A stretch of DNA of 64,000 nt from Cellulomonas sp. Leaf395 (GTDB lineage Bacteria; Actinomycetota; Actinomycetes; Actinomycetales; Cellulomonadaceae). The notes below the pieces were generated by a model. The model ran no database searches. It worked only from the letters and a program-made list of their open reading frames with translations, and was not told where the DNA came from. This document shows, one piece after another, positions 1 to 8,396 of this stretch; the first letter of the stretch is position 1; every line of letters starts with the position of its first letter. The position numbers and the translations under genes are program-made. The stretch is from the NCBI RefSeq assembly GCF_001424125.1, contig NZ_LMQI01000005.1, positions 279,567 to 343,566 on the forward strand, given 5' to 3'.

Positions 1-1
1 G

Positions 2-478
2 GCGGACGTGGCGCAGGTGCTCGCGCTCGCCTCGGGGCTCGAGACGACGGACGGCGACGAGCCCCTGGAGGTGCAGGCGATGGCCCCTCACGGCTCCGCG
101 TGCGTCGTGCGCTCGGTCGAGGACCCCCTGTTCGGCCCGATCATCAGCTTCGGGTTGGCGGGTGACGCGTCCGACCTGCTGGGCGACGTCGCGTATGGCG
201 TGCCGCCCCTCACCGACGTGGACGTCTCCGAGCTGGTCCGCACGGCGCGCGCAGCCCCTCGGCTGTTCGGCTACCGCGGGCTGCCGGCGCTCGACGTCGC
301 CGCGCTGGAGGACCTCATCGCACGCGTCTCGGTGCTCGCCGACGACCTGCCGGAGCTGCGGTCCCTGGAGCTCAACCCGGTGGTCGTCTCCGAGCACGGC
401 GCGGTGGTCCTCGGCGCCCGCGCCTCGGTGTCCCACGCGGACCGTGCGGACGCCACCCGGCGGCTGCCGAGGGTGTGA
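2..478 (+). CDS. Acyl-CoA synthetase (ADP-forming) type protein, C-terminal part (5' truncated)
   Basis: The frame is already open at the window edge and stops at 476-478, so only the last ~158 residues are visible. The stretch around residues 120-130 of the fragment (ELRSLELNPVVV) is the conserved end of the ATP-grasp (succinyl-CoA synthetase beta-like) domain, where the Asn-Pro pair belongs to the nucleotide/metal site. In actinobacteria this domain usually ends a large protein in which a CoA-ligase-like region is fused to a GNAT acetyltransferase (Pat-type protein lysine acetyltransferase) or forms an ADP-forming acetyl-CoA synthetase. Which of these it is cannot be decided without the upstream sequence. 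The next gene begins 49 bp later on the same strand. Confidence 0.72.
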   Translation, partial: ADVAQVLALASGLETTDGDEPLEVQAMAPHGSACVVRSVEDPLFGPIISFGLAGDASDLLGDVAYGVPPLTDVDVSELVRTARAAPRLFGYRGLPALDVAALEDLIARVSVLADDLPELRSLELNPVVVSEHGAVVLGARASVSHADRADATRRLPRV

Positions 479-527
479 CCCTGTGCGAGTTCGCAGGAGA
501 CGGTCGCCGAGGTGGGAGGATGGAGGC

Positions 528-1103
528 GTGCCCGCTGCTGCTCCCGCCCTGCACCACGATCTCCACCGTGCCGGCTACTACCCCGAGCTCGTCGTCGACG
601 TGCTCGACGTGGCCCTCGCCGACGAAGAGGTCGTGGCTCACCTGGTCCACCCCGAGACGACGTTCGACGCCGCCGAGGTGCGCCGCCACGTCACGGTGCT
701 GGTGCTGACGCCGACGCGGCTGATCGTCGCGCACGTCGACGACCACCCGGCCGACTCCGAGCACCCGTCCGCCTCCGCGTCGGCCACGACCGAGGCGGTG
801 CCGCTGGCGGAGCTGACGTCGGTCGCGATGACCCACGTCGTGCCGCTGCCGGAGAAGCACGAACGCGGCCGACCCGCGCAGGAGCTGACCTTGGTGATCG
901 GCTGGGGCGCGGTCTCCCGGGTGGACCTGGAGCCGGCCACCTGCGGCGACCCCAACTGCGACGCCGACCACGGCCTCACCGGCACGCTCGCGCCCGACGA
1001 CGTGGTCGTGCGGGTGAGCGCGGCCGCGGAGGGCCTGGACTCGGTGCGCGCCGCCACGGCGTTCGCCCGCCAGCTGTCCGCGGCGAGCGCCCGGGCCCGA
1101 TGA
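528..1103 (+). CDS. DUF5998 family protein
   Basis: Encodes 191 residues, read from a GTG chosen because a strong GGGAGGA ribosome site sits 7 nt upstream (515-521 region). A longer open frame reaches further upstream but would overlap the preceding gene. The protein is acidic, has no signal peptide or membrane segment, and carries a CGDPNCDADHG segment near residue 145 with two Cys and an Asp-His pair that could bind metal. I recognise it as the actinobacterial DUF5998 family, whose function is unknown. It overlaps the next gene by 4 nt (ATGA), so the two are probably translationally coupled, and it belongs to a run ending with thymidine kinase. Family assignment is from memory. Confidence 0.75.
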   Translation: MPAAAPALHHDLHRAGYYPELVVDVLDVALADEEVVAHLVHPETTFDAAEVRRHVTVLVLTPTRLIVAHVDDHPADSEHPSASASATTEAVPLAELTSVAMTHVVPLPEKHERGRPAQELTLVIGWGAVSRVDLEPATCGDPNCDADHGLTGTLAPDDVVVRVSAAAEGLDSVRAATAFARQLSAASARAR

Positions 1104-2308
1104 CCCGCCTCGAGGCGCCGGTGACTGGTGTGCCCTCGACGGCCCCGACGCAGACGCGGGTGGACCTCGAGGCGGCTGACTTCGTGGCGCCGGGTGCGGA
1201 CCACCCGTGCCTGGGCCGCGTGCTCCCGGCCGTCGCCGGCGCGCTCGGGGTGCTCGACGTGCCCGACGCGAGCGACTCGCAGCGCGTGCTCGGGCTTCCC
1301 GACGCGACACGCGTCTGCGTGGTGCTCGTCGACGGGCTGGGGCACACCAACCTCGCCGAGCGCGCCGGCCACGCGCCGTTCCTGCGTCGCCGGCTCAGCG
1401 AGTCCATCCCCCTGACCAGCACGTTCCCCTCCACGACCGCGACCGCGATGGGTACGTTCGGGGTCGCCTTGCCGCCGGGTCGTACGGGCATGCTCGGCTA
1501 CACCGTGCGGGACCCCGCGACCGGCGACCTGGGCAACCTGGTCAGCTGGACCGGACTCCCGCCTGCACGACAGTGGCAGCGCGAGACGACCGTCTTCGAG
1601 CGCCTCGTCGCGGCCGGCACCGGCGTGACGAGCATCGGCCCGGCTCGGTTCGCGGGCTCCGGGCTCACCGAGGCCGCTCTGCGCGGTCCCACCTACAAGG
1701 CCGCCGAGTCGCTGGCGGTCCGGGTCGATGCCACCGTGGACGCGCTGCGCCGCCCGGGCGTGGCGTACCTGTACTGGGGAGACGTCGACAAGGCGGGCCA
1801 CCACCACGGGTGGGGGTCGTGGCAGTGGGGGGACGCGCTCGCGGAGCTCGACGCGGAGCTGGGCAGGCTCGCCCGCCTGCTGCCGCGGGACACCGTCCTG
1901 GTCGTGACCGCCGACCACGGGATGGTCGACGTCGACCGGACGCAGCGGTGGGACGTCGCCACCGACGACGTCCTGGGCGCCGGGGTCGCGCTGGTCGCGG
2001 GGGAGCCCCGCGCGCTGCACCTGCATGTCGAGCCGGGGGCGGACGCGACGCAGGTGGCGGACCGGTGGCGGGACGCGCTGGGCCCCGCGGCGGTCGTCGC
2101 AACCCGCAGCGAGGCGATGTCCGACGCGTGGTTCGGGGACGTGTCCGAGCACGTCCTGCCCGTGATCGGGGACGTCGTGGTGGCGATGACGGGCCGCGCG
2201 ACCGTCGTCGACTCGCGGACACAGACGCCGGCGTCGCTGGACCTCGTCGGCGTGCACGGCTCGTTGACGAGGCACGAGATGCTCGTCCCCTGCTTGGTGG
2301 TGGCCTGA
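1100..2308 (+). CDS. Alkaline phosphatase superfamily / nucleotide pyrophosphatase-type hydrolase
   Basis: A 402-residue predicted metal-dependent phosphodiesterase or phosphatase of the type I phosphodiesterase (nucleotide pyrophosphatase) branch. Visible motifs are the first metal Asp in VVLVDGLGH (about residue 78), the nucleophile region FPSTTATAM (about 106-114), a metal-binding YWGDVDKAGHHHG segment (about 227-239) and the TADHGM motif (about 272-277). Together these supply the Asp/His/Thr set of a two-zinc site. There is no signal peptide, so a cytoplasmic location is likely. The ATG overlaps the DUF5998 stop by 4 nt, and the gene's own TGA shares one base with the tdk start. The substrate cannot be read from sequence. 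Confidence 0.85.
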   Translation: MTRLEAPVTGVPSTAPTQTRVDLEAADFVAPGADHPCLGRVLPAVAGALGVLDVPDASDSQRVLGLPDATRVCVVLVDGLGHTNLAERAGHAPFLRRRLSESIPLTSTFPSTTATAMGTFGVALPPGRTGMLGYTVRDPATGDLGNLVSWTGLPPARQWQRETTVFERLVAAGTGVTSIGPARFAGSGLTEAALRGPTYKAAESLAVRVDATVDALRRPGVAYLYWGDVDKAGHHHGWGSWQWGDALAELDAELGRLARLLPRDTVLVVTADHGMVDVDRTQRWDVATDDVLGAGVALVAGEPRALHLHVEPGADATQVADRWRDALGPAAVVATRSEAMSDAWFGDVSEHVLPVIGDVVVAMTGRATVVDSRTQTPASLDLVGVHGSLTRHEMLVPCLVVA

Positions 2309-2967
2309 TGGCCGAGCTGGTCTTCTTCTCCGGCACCATGGACAGCGGCAAGTCGACGCTCGCGCTCCAGATGCACCACAACCACGCGGCCCGCGGGCGC
2401 GACGGTGTGCTGTTCACGCGGCACGACCGCGCGGGCGCCGCGACGATCTCCTCCCGGCTCGGGCTGACGCAGCAGGCGCACGAGGTGGACGACTCGACGG
2501 ACTTCTGGTCGGACGTCATCTCCCGCCGCACACGCGGTCGACCCGTCGACTACCTGATCGGTGACGAGGCGCAGTTCTACACCGCCGAGCAGGTGGAGCA
2601 GCTGGCACGGGTCGTCGACGAGCTCGGGGTCGACGTCTTCGTGTTCGGCATCTCGACCGACTTCCGGGCCCGGCTCTTCCCCGGCGCCGCCCGGCTGGTC
2701 GAGCTGGCCGACCGGGTGGAGATCCTGCAGGTCCGCGCGCTGTGCTGGTGCGGTTCCCGGGCGACCCACAACGCCCGCACCGTCGGCGGGACCATGGTGG
2801 TCGAGGGAGCGCAGGTCGTCGTGGGCGACGTCGAGGCCGGGGCCGACGAGGTCGGCTACGAGGTCCTCTGCCGTCGGCACCACATGCGACGCATGACCGC
2901 CGCCACCGCCCGGGCGTCCTCGCCGAGCCCGCAGACGCTCACCTCCGCGGAGGAGCTGACCATCTGA
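2308..2967 (+). CDS. tdk: Thymidine kinase (type II)
   Basis: Phosphorylates thymidine to dTMP in the pyrimidine salvage pathway. At 219 residues it has the normal length for bacterial TK1-like enzymes. It shows a P-loop (GTMDSGKST, residues 9-17), the DEAQF motif at about 86-90 with the catalytic Glu, and a structural zinc site made of CWC (about 150-152) plus a late CRRHH segment. The ATG shares one base with the upstream TGA, so it is the last gene of a tightly packed operon. The Ser/Thr-rich C-terminal tail is poorly conserved in the family. Only 22 bp separate it from the convergent sepH stop. Confidence 0.95.
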   Translation: MAELVFFSGTMDSGKSTLALQMHHNHAARGRDGVLFTRHDRAGAATISSRLGLTQQAHEVDDSTDFWSDVISRRTRGRPVDYLIGDEAQFYTAEQVEQLARVVDELGVDVFVFGISTDFRARLFPGAARLVELADRVEILQVRALCWCGSRATHNARTVGGTMVVEGAQVVVGDVEAGADEVGYEVLCRRHHMRRMTAATARASSPSPQTLTSAEELTI

Positions 2968-2989
2968 GGCGCTCGACGGTCACGCAGCC

Positions 2990-4018
2990 TCATTCAGGTT
3001 TCGCGCCGAAGACGATCTCGTCCCAGCTGGGCACCTTGGCTCGGCCCCGGCGCGCCGCCCGCGGACGCTCGCTGTCCTCGTGCTCGGCCGCCGGGGTGGT
3101 GACCGGTTCGGGAACGGCGACGGGCGCCGGGTAGACCTGGGCCTCTGCCGCGTCGTCGGCGTCGGCGGGATGGGCGCCGGGTACGGACGCGTCGGGCCGT
3201 CCGAAGTCGAACGCGTGCGGCGGCCCGAAGCCCTCGAACTCCTCGGAGTCGTCGTCGAGCTCCACGTTCTGCCGGACACCGCGGCGGCTGCGCAGGTCGT
3301 CCAGCAGGGACGCGGTCTCCTCCTGCGGGTCGGGCGCAGGTTCAGGCTCGTCGGCAGGGACGTCCTGCGGGCTGGGCAGGACGCCGTCGCCCTGGAAGTC
3401 GAAGACCACGTCGCGCACCGCAGCGAGGTGACGGCGTGAGACGGGCTCGTCGGGCAGCTCGGTCTCCGAGAGCCAGCGAGCCTCGTCCTCGTCGGCGACG
3501 ACTGTGCGCTTGGCCAGGTCGAAGGTCCAGCGGGCCTCGTGCTCGGCGTCGGCGACCGCGAACCGCGCCAGGACCATCCACGGTCCCGACGCGTCGCGCG
3601 CGGCGTCCCACGCGAGCGAGGCGGGATCGACGCCGCGAGCGGCGAGACGGTCCGTCACCAGGTCGCCCAGCGTCGGCGCGCCGACGTCCCGCCCGACGCG
3701 GGTGCCACGTGCCAGCTCCGCGACGTGCTCGCGCTCGGCGAGCACGGGACCCTCGTACCGGCGGACGCGTTCGACCGGCAGGCCGGCGGACTCCGCCACC
3801 TCCTGAGTCGTGGCACCCGCACGGATCCGTGCCTGGATCTCCCGCGGGCTCAGCGTCCCGGCGCTCTCCGCGCGCAGCTGCTCCAGCTGCGGGCGGTCGC
3901 GGCGCACGGCCGCGCGCAGCGGTTCGTCGATGCGCACACGAAAGCGCGCCCCGTCCGGGGCCACCAGGACGAGATGCTCCCCGTCCTCGTGCAGACCCAC
4001 CAGCTCCAGCTCACCCAT
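2990..4018 (-). CDS. sepH: Cell division protein SepH (DUF3071)
   Basis: SepH is an actinobacterial FtsZ-associated protein that promotes Z-ring assembly. The N-terminal ~60 residues (beginning MGELELVGLHEDG) form the DUF3071 domain. A helix-turn-helix follows at about residues 70-105, around the segment SPREIQARIRAGATTQEVAE. The C-terminal half, after about residue 220, is acidic, Pro/Ala-rich and probably disordered, with a basic patch at the very end (RAARRGRAKVPSWDEIVFG). These three parts match the described architecture. The ATG at 4018 is preceded by GGGAGG 5 nt upstream, so the longer frame reaching 4075 is rejected. The gene converges on tdk with 22 bp between them. Confidence 0.9.
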   Translation of the reverse strand: MGELELVGLHEDGEHLVLVAPDGARFRVRIDEPLRAAVRRDRPQLEQLRAESAGTLSPREIQARIRAGATTQEVAESAGLPVERVRRYEGPVLAEREHVAELARGTRVGRDVGAPTLGDLVTDRLAARGVDPASLAWDAARDASGPWMVLARFAVADAEHEARWTFDLAKRTVVADEDEARWLSETELPDEPVSRRHLAAVRDVVFDFQGDGVLPSPQDVPADEPEPAPDPQEETASLLDDLRSRRGVRQNVELDDDSEEFEGFGPPHAFDFGRPDASVPGAHPADADDAAEAQVYPAPVAVPEPVTTPAAEHEDSERPRAARRGRAKVPSWDEIVFGAKPE

Positions 4019-4154
4019 GCGACCTCCCGGGAACTCGGCACGAGCCTGCCACCGATCCGCCCCGTCGGCGCGCACCCGGGGCGGTGCGGCGCAGGATCGT
4101 CACCGCGACGCGACGCGACGACGAGGGTCCGGGACCTCTCCGAGGCGCGCTGCC

Positions 4155-4799
4155 ATGATCGGCCACGTGGACACCGACATCCCCCTGGAGCCCGTCCTCG
4201 AGCTGGTCGGGGTCTTCGTCGGGGCGATGTCCGGGGCGCTGGCCGCGGTGCGCAAGCAGTTCGACGTGTTCGGCATCCTCGTGCTCGCCTGGGCCGCGGG
4301 GTTGGGCGGTGGCATCCTGCGTGACGTCCTCATCGGCGCGGTGCCTCCCGTTGGGATCTCGAACTGGCGGTTCATCGCGACCGCTGTCGCCGGCGCCACC
4401 CTCATCTACTTCTTGCATCCCCGGCTCGAGCGCGCGCGCCGCTTCATCGTGGTGCTGGACGCCGGGGCGCTCGCCCTGTTCAGCGTCGTCGGCACGACCA
4501 AGGGGCTCGAGTACGGCACGACGCTGACCGCTGCCGTCATCGTCGGCGTCATGACCGGCGTGGGCGGGGGAGTGCTGCGCGACCTGCTGTCGGGCGAGGT
4601 GCCGGTGGTGCTGCACCATCGCCAGCTCTACGCGATCCCCGCGCTGCTCGGGTCGACCGTGACGGCGATCCTGTGGTGGCAGGGCGCGCTCACCACGGCG
4701 ACCAGTGTGATCGTGGTGATCGCGGTGTTCGTGCTGCGGGTGGTCGCGCTGCGGTACCAGCTGAAGGCGCCGGGGCCGTGGCGGGGGTCGGTGCGCTGA
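4155..4799 (+). CDS. TRIC/UPF0126 family membrane cation channel
   Basis: A 214-residue integral membrane protein with about seven hydrophobic segments and two internally repeated motifs, GLGGGILRDVL near residue 50 and GVGGGVLRDLL near 135. The duplicated GGG-x-LRD turn is the hallmark of the UPF0126/TRIC family. Members form homotrimeric cation (mainly K+) channels, each half contributing a pore helix bundle. The start is uncertain: ATG 4155 gives a 214-residue protein, while an in-frame GTG at 4167 removes four residues, and neither has a convincing ribosome site. It lies divergent from sepH, with 136 bp between them, and suhB follows 23 bp downstream. Confidence 0.88.
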   Translation: MIGHVDTDIPLEPVLELVGVFVGAMSGALAAVRKQFDVFGILVLAWAAGLGGGILRDVLIGAVPPVGISNWRFIATAVAGATLIYFLHPRLERARRFIVVLDAGALALFSVVGTTKGLEYGTTLTAAVIVGVMTGVGGGVLRDLLSGEVPVVLHHRQLYAIPALLGSTVTAILWWQGALTTATSVIVVIAVFVLRVVALRYQLKAPGPWRGSVR

Positions 4800-4822
4800 C
4801 CGTGCGCTGAGAGGATGCGTGG

Positions 4823-5668
4823 GTGAACCCCGACTCTCCTGACCAGGTCCGTCCGCTCATCGAGGTTGCCGAGGCGCTGGCCCGGGAGGCCGGTGCGCTC
4901 GTCCGGGACGGGCGACGGCGGCTGGTCACCGTGGCGGCCACGAAGTCCAGCGACCAGGACGTGGTGACGGCGATGGACCTCGCGTCCGAGTCGCTGCTGC
5001 GGAGCCGGCTCGCGGAGATGCGGCCCGACGACGCGATCCTCGGCGAGGAGGAAGCCTTCCGGCCGGGCACCTCCGGCGTCACCTGGGTGGTGGACCCGAT
5101 CGACGGGACGGTCAACTATCTGTACGGGTCGCCGGCCTACGCCGTGTCCGTCGCTGCTGTGATCGGTCTCGACCCGGGAGTCGCCCCCGACCCCGCCACC
5201 TGGACGGCGGTCGCCGGGTGCGTGTTCGCTCCCGAGGACGGCCGGTCGTTCACGGCGGGGCGTGGGCTGGGAGCGACGCTCGACGGGGTCGCCCTGCGTG
5301 TGGGCGCCGCGCGACCGTTGATCGACTCTCTGGTCGGCACCGGCTTCGGATACGTCTCGGCGAGGAGGCAGGCGCAGGGACGAATCGTCGCGGAACTGTT
5401 GCCGCGGGTACGTGATATTCGCCGCGTGGGTTGTGCGTCACTCGACCTGTGCGCGATCGCCGCCGGAACGCTCGACCTGTACTACGAGCGCGGGCTGCAG
5501 CCGTGGGACCTCGCCGCCGGCTCGCTGGTCGCCCAGGAGGCAGGCGCGCAGGTCACAGGGCTTCGAGGGCAGGCGGCGCAGGAGTCGATGACTGTCGCGG
5601 GACCGCCCGGGCGCGTCGAGGAGCTGAGGGCGTTCCTCGAAGGTCTCGACGCCGACTCCGACGGGTGA
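4823..5668 (+). CDS. suhB: Inositol-1-monophosphatase family phosphatase
   Basis: A Mg2+-dependent sugar phosphatase of 281 residues that probably makes free myo-inositol from inositol-1-phosphate; actinobacteria need this for phosphatidylinositol and mycothiol. The family signatures are complete: GEEE (74-77) and DPIDGT (91-96) supply the metal ligands, and the late WDLAAGSLVAQEAGA motif lies at about 225. The GTG start has GAGAGG 8 nt upstream. In M. tuberculosis suhB also lies next to the DUF4193/DUF3093/dut genes, as here, which supports orthology. The exact substrate (inositol phosphate, histidinol phosphate or another) is not proved by the motifs. Confidence 0.9.
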   Translation: MNPDSPDQVRPLIEVAEALAREAGALVRDGRRRLVTVAATKSSDQDVVTAMDLASESLLRSRLAEMRPDDAILGEEEAFRPGTSGVTWVVDPIDGTVNYLYGSPAYAVSVAAVIGLDPGVAPDPATWTAVAGCVFAPEDGRSFTAGRGLGATLDGVALRVGAARPLIDSLVGTGFGYVSARRQAQGRIVAELLPRVRDIRRVGCASLDLCAIAAGTLDLYYERGLQPWDLAAGSLVAQEAGAQVTGLRGQAAQESMTVAGPPGRVEELRAFLEGLDADSDG

Positions 5669-5829
5669 AAACGCTCCCACGACGCGTGTGACGAAATCGG
5701 TCGCGCGTCCGGTTCGCTCCGCGCTCGAAAGTGGTGCAGAATCCCACCGCGCGCGGGAACAAAAAGCGCGTCGCGTGCATTGATCCCGCGTATGACTTTC
5801 CATCAAGACCACGGAGTGTGACGCCGCAC

Positions 5830-6129
5830 ATGGCTACCGACTACGACGCCCCGCGCAAGACCGAGGAGGACCTGAGCGAGGACTCGCTCCAGGAGCTTCA
5901 GGCTCGGCGCTCCGACAAGAACTCGGGCGTGGTGGACGAGGACGAGACCGAAGCGGCCGAAGGGTTCGAGCTCCCGGGCGCGGACCTGTCCGGCGAAGAG
6001 CTCTCCGTCCGCGTGCTGCCTCGGCAGGCGGACGAGTTCACCTGCTCGAGCTGTTACCTGGTCCACCACCGCAGCCAGCTGGCCTACGAGCGCGACGGTC
6101 GTCCCGTCTGCTCGGAGTGCGCTGCCTGA
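5830..6129 (+). CDS. DUF4193 family small zinc-ribbon protein
   Basis: A 99-residue, strongly acidic protein. The first ~60 residues are charged and likely disordered. The last ~35 hold two Cys pairs (CSSC and CSEC), the usual four-Cys zinc-ribbon arrangement. I recognise it as actinobacterial DUF4193, a small, conserved and often essential-scored protein of unknown role, next to dut as in mycobacteria. The start is ATG 5830 because the frame upstream is not acidic and overlaps an unusually A/T-rich 110-bp intergenic stretch. That stretch (about 5720-5825) probably contains the promoter, though no clear -35/-10 pair was found. The gene ends just before a strong hairpin. Confidence 0.88.
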   Translation: MATDYDAPRKTEEDLSEDSLQELQARRSDKNSGVVDEDETEAAEGFELPGADLSGEELSVRVLPRQADEFTCSSCYLVHHRSQLAYERDGRPVCSECAA

Positions 6130-6159
6130 CGGTCGGCACCGAGAACACGCACGGCTCAC

Positions 6160-6202
6160 CTGAGGGTCGGCCGCCCAGCAGCACCGGGCGACCGGCCCTC
6201 AG
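6160..6202. terminator. Bidirectional hairpin between DUF4193 and DUF3093 genes
   Basis: A 17-bp stem (arms 6160-6176 and 6186-6202, CTGAGGG...CCGCCC against GGGCG...CCCTCAG, only G-U type mismatches) with a 9-nt loop. It follows the DUF4193 stop by 30 bp, and its right arm contains the stop codon of the convergent DUF3093 gene, so it can serve both directions. No U-tract follows, which is normal in high-GC actinobacteria. Confidence 0.75.
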
Positions 6203-6678
6203 GCGTGCAGTGCGGCGACGAGCGCCTCCGGCCGACGCGTGGACACCACCCAGTACGGCGTGGGGTCCTGTGGGTCGTCGACCTCGACCCGGACGGCCGA
6301 GTGGATCCAGCCGCGCAGGCACACGTGGGCGCGCGCATCGAGCCGCGGGCCGAGCTCGGCCCGGGTCGCGTCCGCGTCGAGCGTCACCGCTGGGCCGAGC
6401 AGATCGACCGGGATGTGTGCGCCGCCGGCGCGGAAGACGCCGTCCCGCACCTCGACGCGCGGTGCCAGCACCACCAGGATGATCGCGCCGGCGACCAGGA
6501 CACCGCCGCCGACCAGGGCCGCGATGCGCGGGCTCAGCGGGACGAACGCGACCGCCATCATCGCCGCGAACACGACGAGCAGCACCCAGCCGAGCGGACC
6601 GAGCCACAGCCGCTCGGTGTACGTCGGCGCTGTCGCCCGGGGTGGGGGCAGAGGGGTTCCACGGGGAGCTTCGGGCAT
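6199..6678 (-). CDS. DUF3093 domain membrane-anchored protein
   Basis: Encodes 159 residues. Two adjacent hydrophobic helices (about residues 27-48 and 55-75) form a hairpin in the membrane. A soluble domain of ~85 residues follows, with an [11 protein letters not shown] stretch and a conserved late region ([17 protein letters not shown]). This is the actinobacterial DUF3093 family, similar to the Rv2698 product of M. tuberculosis, which also lies next to dut. No enzymatic motif is visible and the function is unknown. The gene is divergent from dut, whose start lies 39 bp from its own, so the two promoters must overlap. Its stop lies inside the terminator hairpin. Confidence 0.82.
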   Translation of the reverse strand: MPEAPRGTPLPPPRATAPTYTERLWLGPLGWVLLVVFAAMMAVAFVPLSPRIAALVGGGVLVAGAIILVVLAPRVEVRDGVFRAGGAHIPVDLLGPAVTLDADATRAELGPRLDARAHVCLRGWIHSAVRVEVDDPQDPTPYWVVSTRRPEALVAALHA

Positions 6679-6702
6679 GCACCCAGCATCCCATCCGGCG
6701 GG

Positions 6703-6708
6703 TAGGGT
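6703..6708 (+). promoter_or_regulatory. -10 box of dut (TAGGGT), leaderless arrangement
   Basis: TAGGGT fits TANNNT and ends 8 nt before the GTG start at 6717, the spacing expected if transcription starts at the start codon itself. No ribosome site is visible upstream of the GTG. Confidence 0.5.
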
Positions 6709-6716
6709 CGGGCTCC

Positions 6717-7187
6717 GTGACGGCCGACCCCAGTACCGAGGTGCTCCTGCTGCGCCTCGACCCCGAGCTTCCCGCGCCCGCCTACGCGCACCCCGGTGAC
6801 GCCGGTGCCGACCTGGTCTCCAGGATCGACGTCGTGATCCCGCCGCAGGGCCGCGTGACCGTTCCCACCGGGGTCGCCATCGCGCTGCCTGACGGGTACG
6901 CCGCGTTCGTGCACCCGCGGTCCGGGCTGGCCATGCGGCACGGTCTGACCATCGTCAACGCCCCCGGGACCGTCGACGCCGGCTACCGCGGCGAGATCGC
7001 CGTGACGCTGCTGAACACGGACGTCGAGCACGCGCTCGAGCTGCACCGGGGCGACCGGATCGCGCAGCTCGTGATCCAGCGTGTCGAGCGGGTGCGGTTC
7101 GTGGAGGCCGAGCACCTGCCCGGGTCGCACCGCGGCGACGGCGGCTTCGGGTCGAGCGGCGGCTGGAAGGCTGCGCCGACGCCCTAG
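6717..7187 (+). CDS. dut: dUTP diphosphatase
   Basis: Hydrolyses dUTP to dUMP and pyrophosphate, keeping uracil out of DNA and supplying dUMP for thymidylate synthesis. The 156-residue trimeric-type enzyme shows the five family motifs in order: [10 protein letters not shown] (about 22-31), PRSGLA (about 68-73), [14 protein letters not shown] (about 84-97), RIAQLVI (about 115-121) and the C-terminal GDGGFGSSG loop that closes over the nucleotide. The GTG start at 6717 has a TAGGGT box 8 nt upstream and no ribosome site, so the mRNA is probably leaderless. The next gene, DUF3710, follows after 64 bp. Confidence 0.97.
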   Translation: MTADPSTEVLLLRLDPELPAPAYAHPGDAGADLVSRIDVVIPPQGRVTVPTGVAIALPDGYAAFVHPRSGLAMRHGLTIVNAPGTVDAGYRGEIAVTLLNTDVEHALELHRGDRIAQLVIQRVERVRFVEAEHLPGSHRGDGGFGSSGGWKAAPTP

Positions 7188-7251
7188 GTCGGGACTACTG
7201 TCGATCTGTTGGCAACTGATGCGCGCGAGCGCGTCGAAGAGGAGTGAGCAC

Positions 7252-8031
7252 GTGGCGCTGTTCCGGCGTGGTGGGAAGGATCCCGCCCCCCAAGATACGG
7301 TGGAGACCGAGGCCGGCGAGCCGACGGTCGTCGACGACCGTCTCGAGCTCGACGACGACCCGCAGGCGTCACCTGCCCCGGTCGAGCGGACCGGCGGCCC
7401 GTGGGACGCCGCGCAGGTCGACGACGATCTCCCGCGCGTGGATCTCGGCGCCATCCTCCTTCCCGGCGTGCAGGGCATGGAGCTGCGGATGGAGATCGAC
7501 AAGGCGACCAACGTGGTGTCCGCTGCCTCGATCCTCCTGGACGGCTCCTCGCTGCAGGTGCAGGCGTTCGCCGCACCCCGCACGGACGGCATCTGGGACG
7601 AGATCCGCGCCGAGATCGCCGAGTCCGTGACCCAGCAGGGTGGCTCCGCCGACGACCTGCCGGGCCCGTTCGGCCGCGAGCTCCTGGCCAGGCTCCCCAT
7701 CCGGACGCCGGAGGGGCGCACGGGACACCGTCCGGCCCGGTTCATCGGCGCCGACGGCCCGCGATGGTTCGTGCGAGGCGTGATCACCGGTCGTGCGGCG
7801 GTCGACCCGGCGGCCGCGACCGCGCTCGAGCAGCTCTTCGCCGGGATCGTGGTGGTTCGCGGCACGGACGCCCGTCCGCCCCGAGACCTGCTCACGTTGC
7901 GCCTCCCAGGACCGGGCACACCCAACCTCAAGCCCTCCGACGCGGCGACGTCGCCGGAGGCCGGCGAGACGCCGGCGGCTCCCGACTTCGACCCGCTGAC
8001 CCGCGGTCCGGAGATCACGGAGACCCGATGA
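7252..8031 (+). CDS. DUF3710 domain protein
   Basis: Encodes 259 residues. It begins with a basic MALFRRGGK segment and an acidic ~60-residue linker. A globular domain spans about 65-220 (RVDLGAILLPGVQGMELRM to the LLTLRLPG region), followed by a Pro/Thr-rich tail. This is the actinobacterial DUF3710 family, which is conserved between dut and the OB-fold gene in mycobacteria as well; its function is not known. A GAGGAG ribosome site 7 nt upstream supports the GTG start. The stop overlaps the next start by 4 nt, so DUF3710, OB-fold and DUF3159 genes read as one operon. Confidence 0.85.
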   Translation: MALFRRGGKDPAPQDTVETEAGEPTVVDDRLELDDDPQASPAPVERTGGPWDAAQVDDDLPRVDLGAILLPGVQGMELRMEIDKATNVVSAASILLDGSSLQVQAFAAPRTDGIWDEIRAEIAESVTQQGGSADDLPGPFGRELLARLPIRTPEGRTGHRPARFIGADGPRWFVRGVITGRAAVDPAAATALEQLFAGIVVVRGTDARPPRDLLTLRLPGPGTPNLKPSDAATSPEAGETPAAPDFDPLTRGPEITETR

Positions 8032-8396
8032 GCCTCAAGGAGCTCCTGAAGAAGGCGGTCGCGTCCCAGGCCCAGATCGAGGCGGACGAGGAGCGTGCCG
8101 ACGCCCACCGCTCGGTCGGCTGCACCCCCGTCGACCAGCTGACGGACCGTTCACGCGCCAGCGTCTCGGGCGTCATCCGGTCGGTCACCCTGCGGCCGCG
8201 CGAGGGTGTACCTGCGCTGGAGGCCGAGCTGTACGACGGGAGCGGTGCGCTCGACCTGGTCTGGCTCGGACGACGAGAGATCGGGGGAGTCACCCCGGGT
8301 CGCAGGCTCAAGATCGAGGGCCTCGTGTGCCTGATCGACGGCCGGCGGACGGTGTTCAACCCCCGCTACGAGCTCAGGCCTCGTCCCGGTGAGTGA
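8028..8396 (+). CDS. OB-fold nucleic-acid-binding domain protein
   Basis: A 122-residue single-domain protein. From about residue 45 on it has an OB-fold pattern of beta strands (SVSGVIRSVTL, EAELYDGSGALDLVWLGR, GRRLKIEGLVCLIDG), as in RecG wedge or aminoacyl-tRNA anticodon-binding domains. The first 40 residues are helical and charged. It lacks any catalytic motif and is likely an accessory single-strand nucleic-acid binder. Overlaps on both sides (4 nt with DUF3710, 8 nt with DUF3159) indicate translational coupling. The same gene order occurs in mycobacteria (Rv2694c region). Confidence 0.82.
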   Translation: MSLKELLKKAVASQAQIEADEERADAHRSVGCTPVDQLTDRSRASVSGVIRSVTLRPREGVPALEAELYDGSGALDLVWLGRREIGGVTPGRRLKIEGLVCLIDGRRTVFNPRYELRPRPGE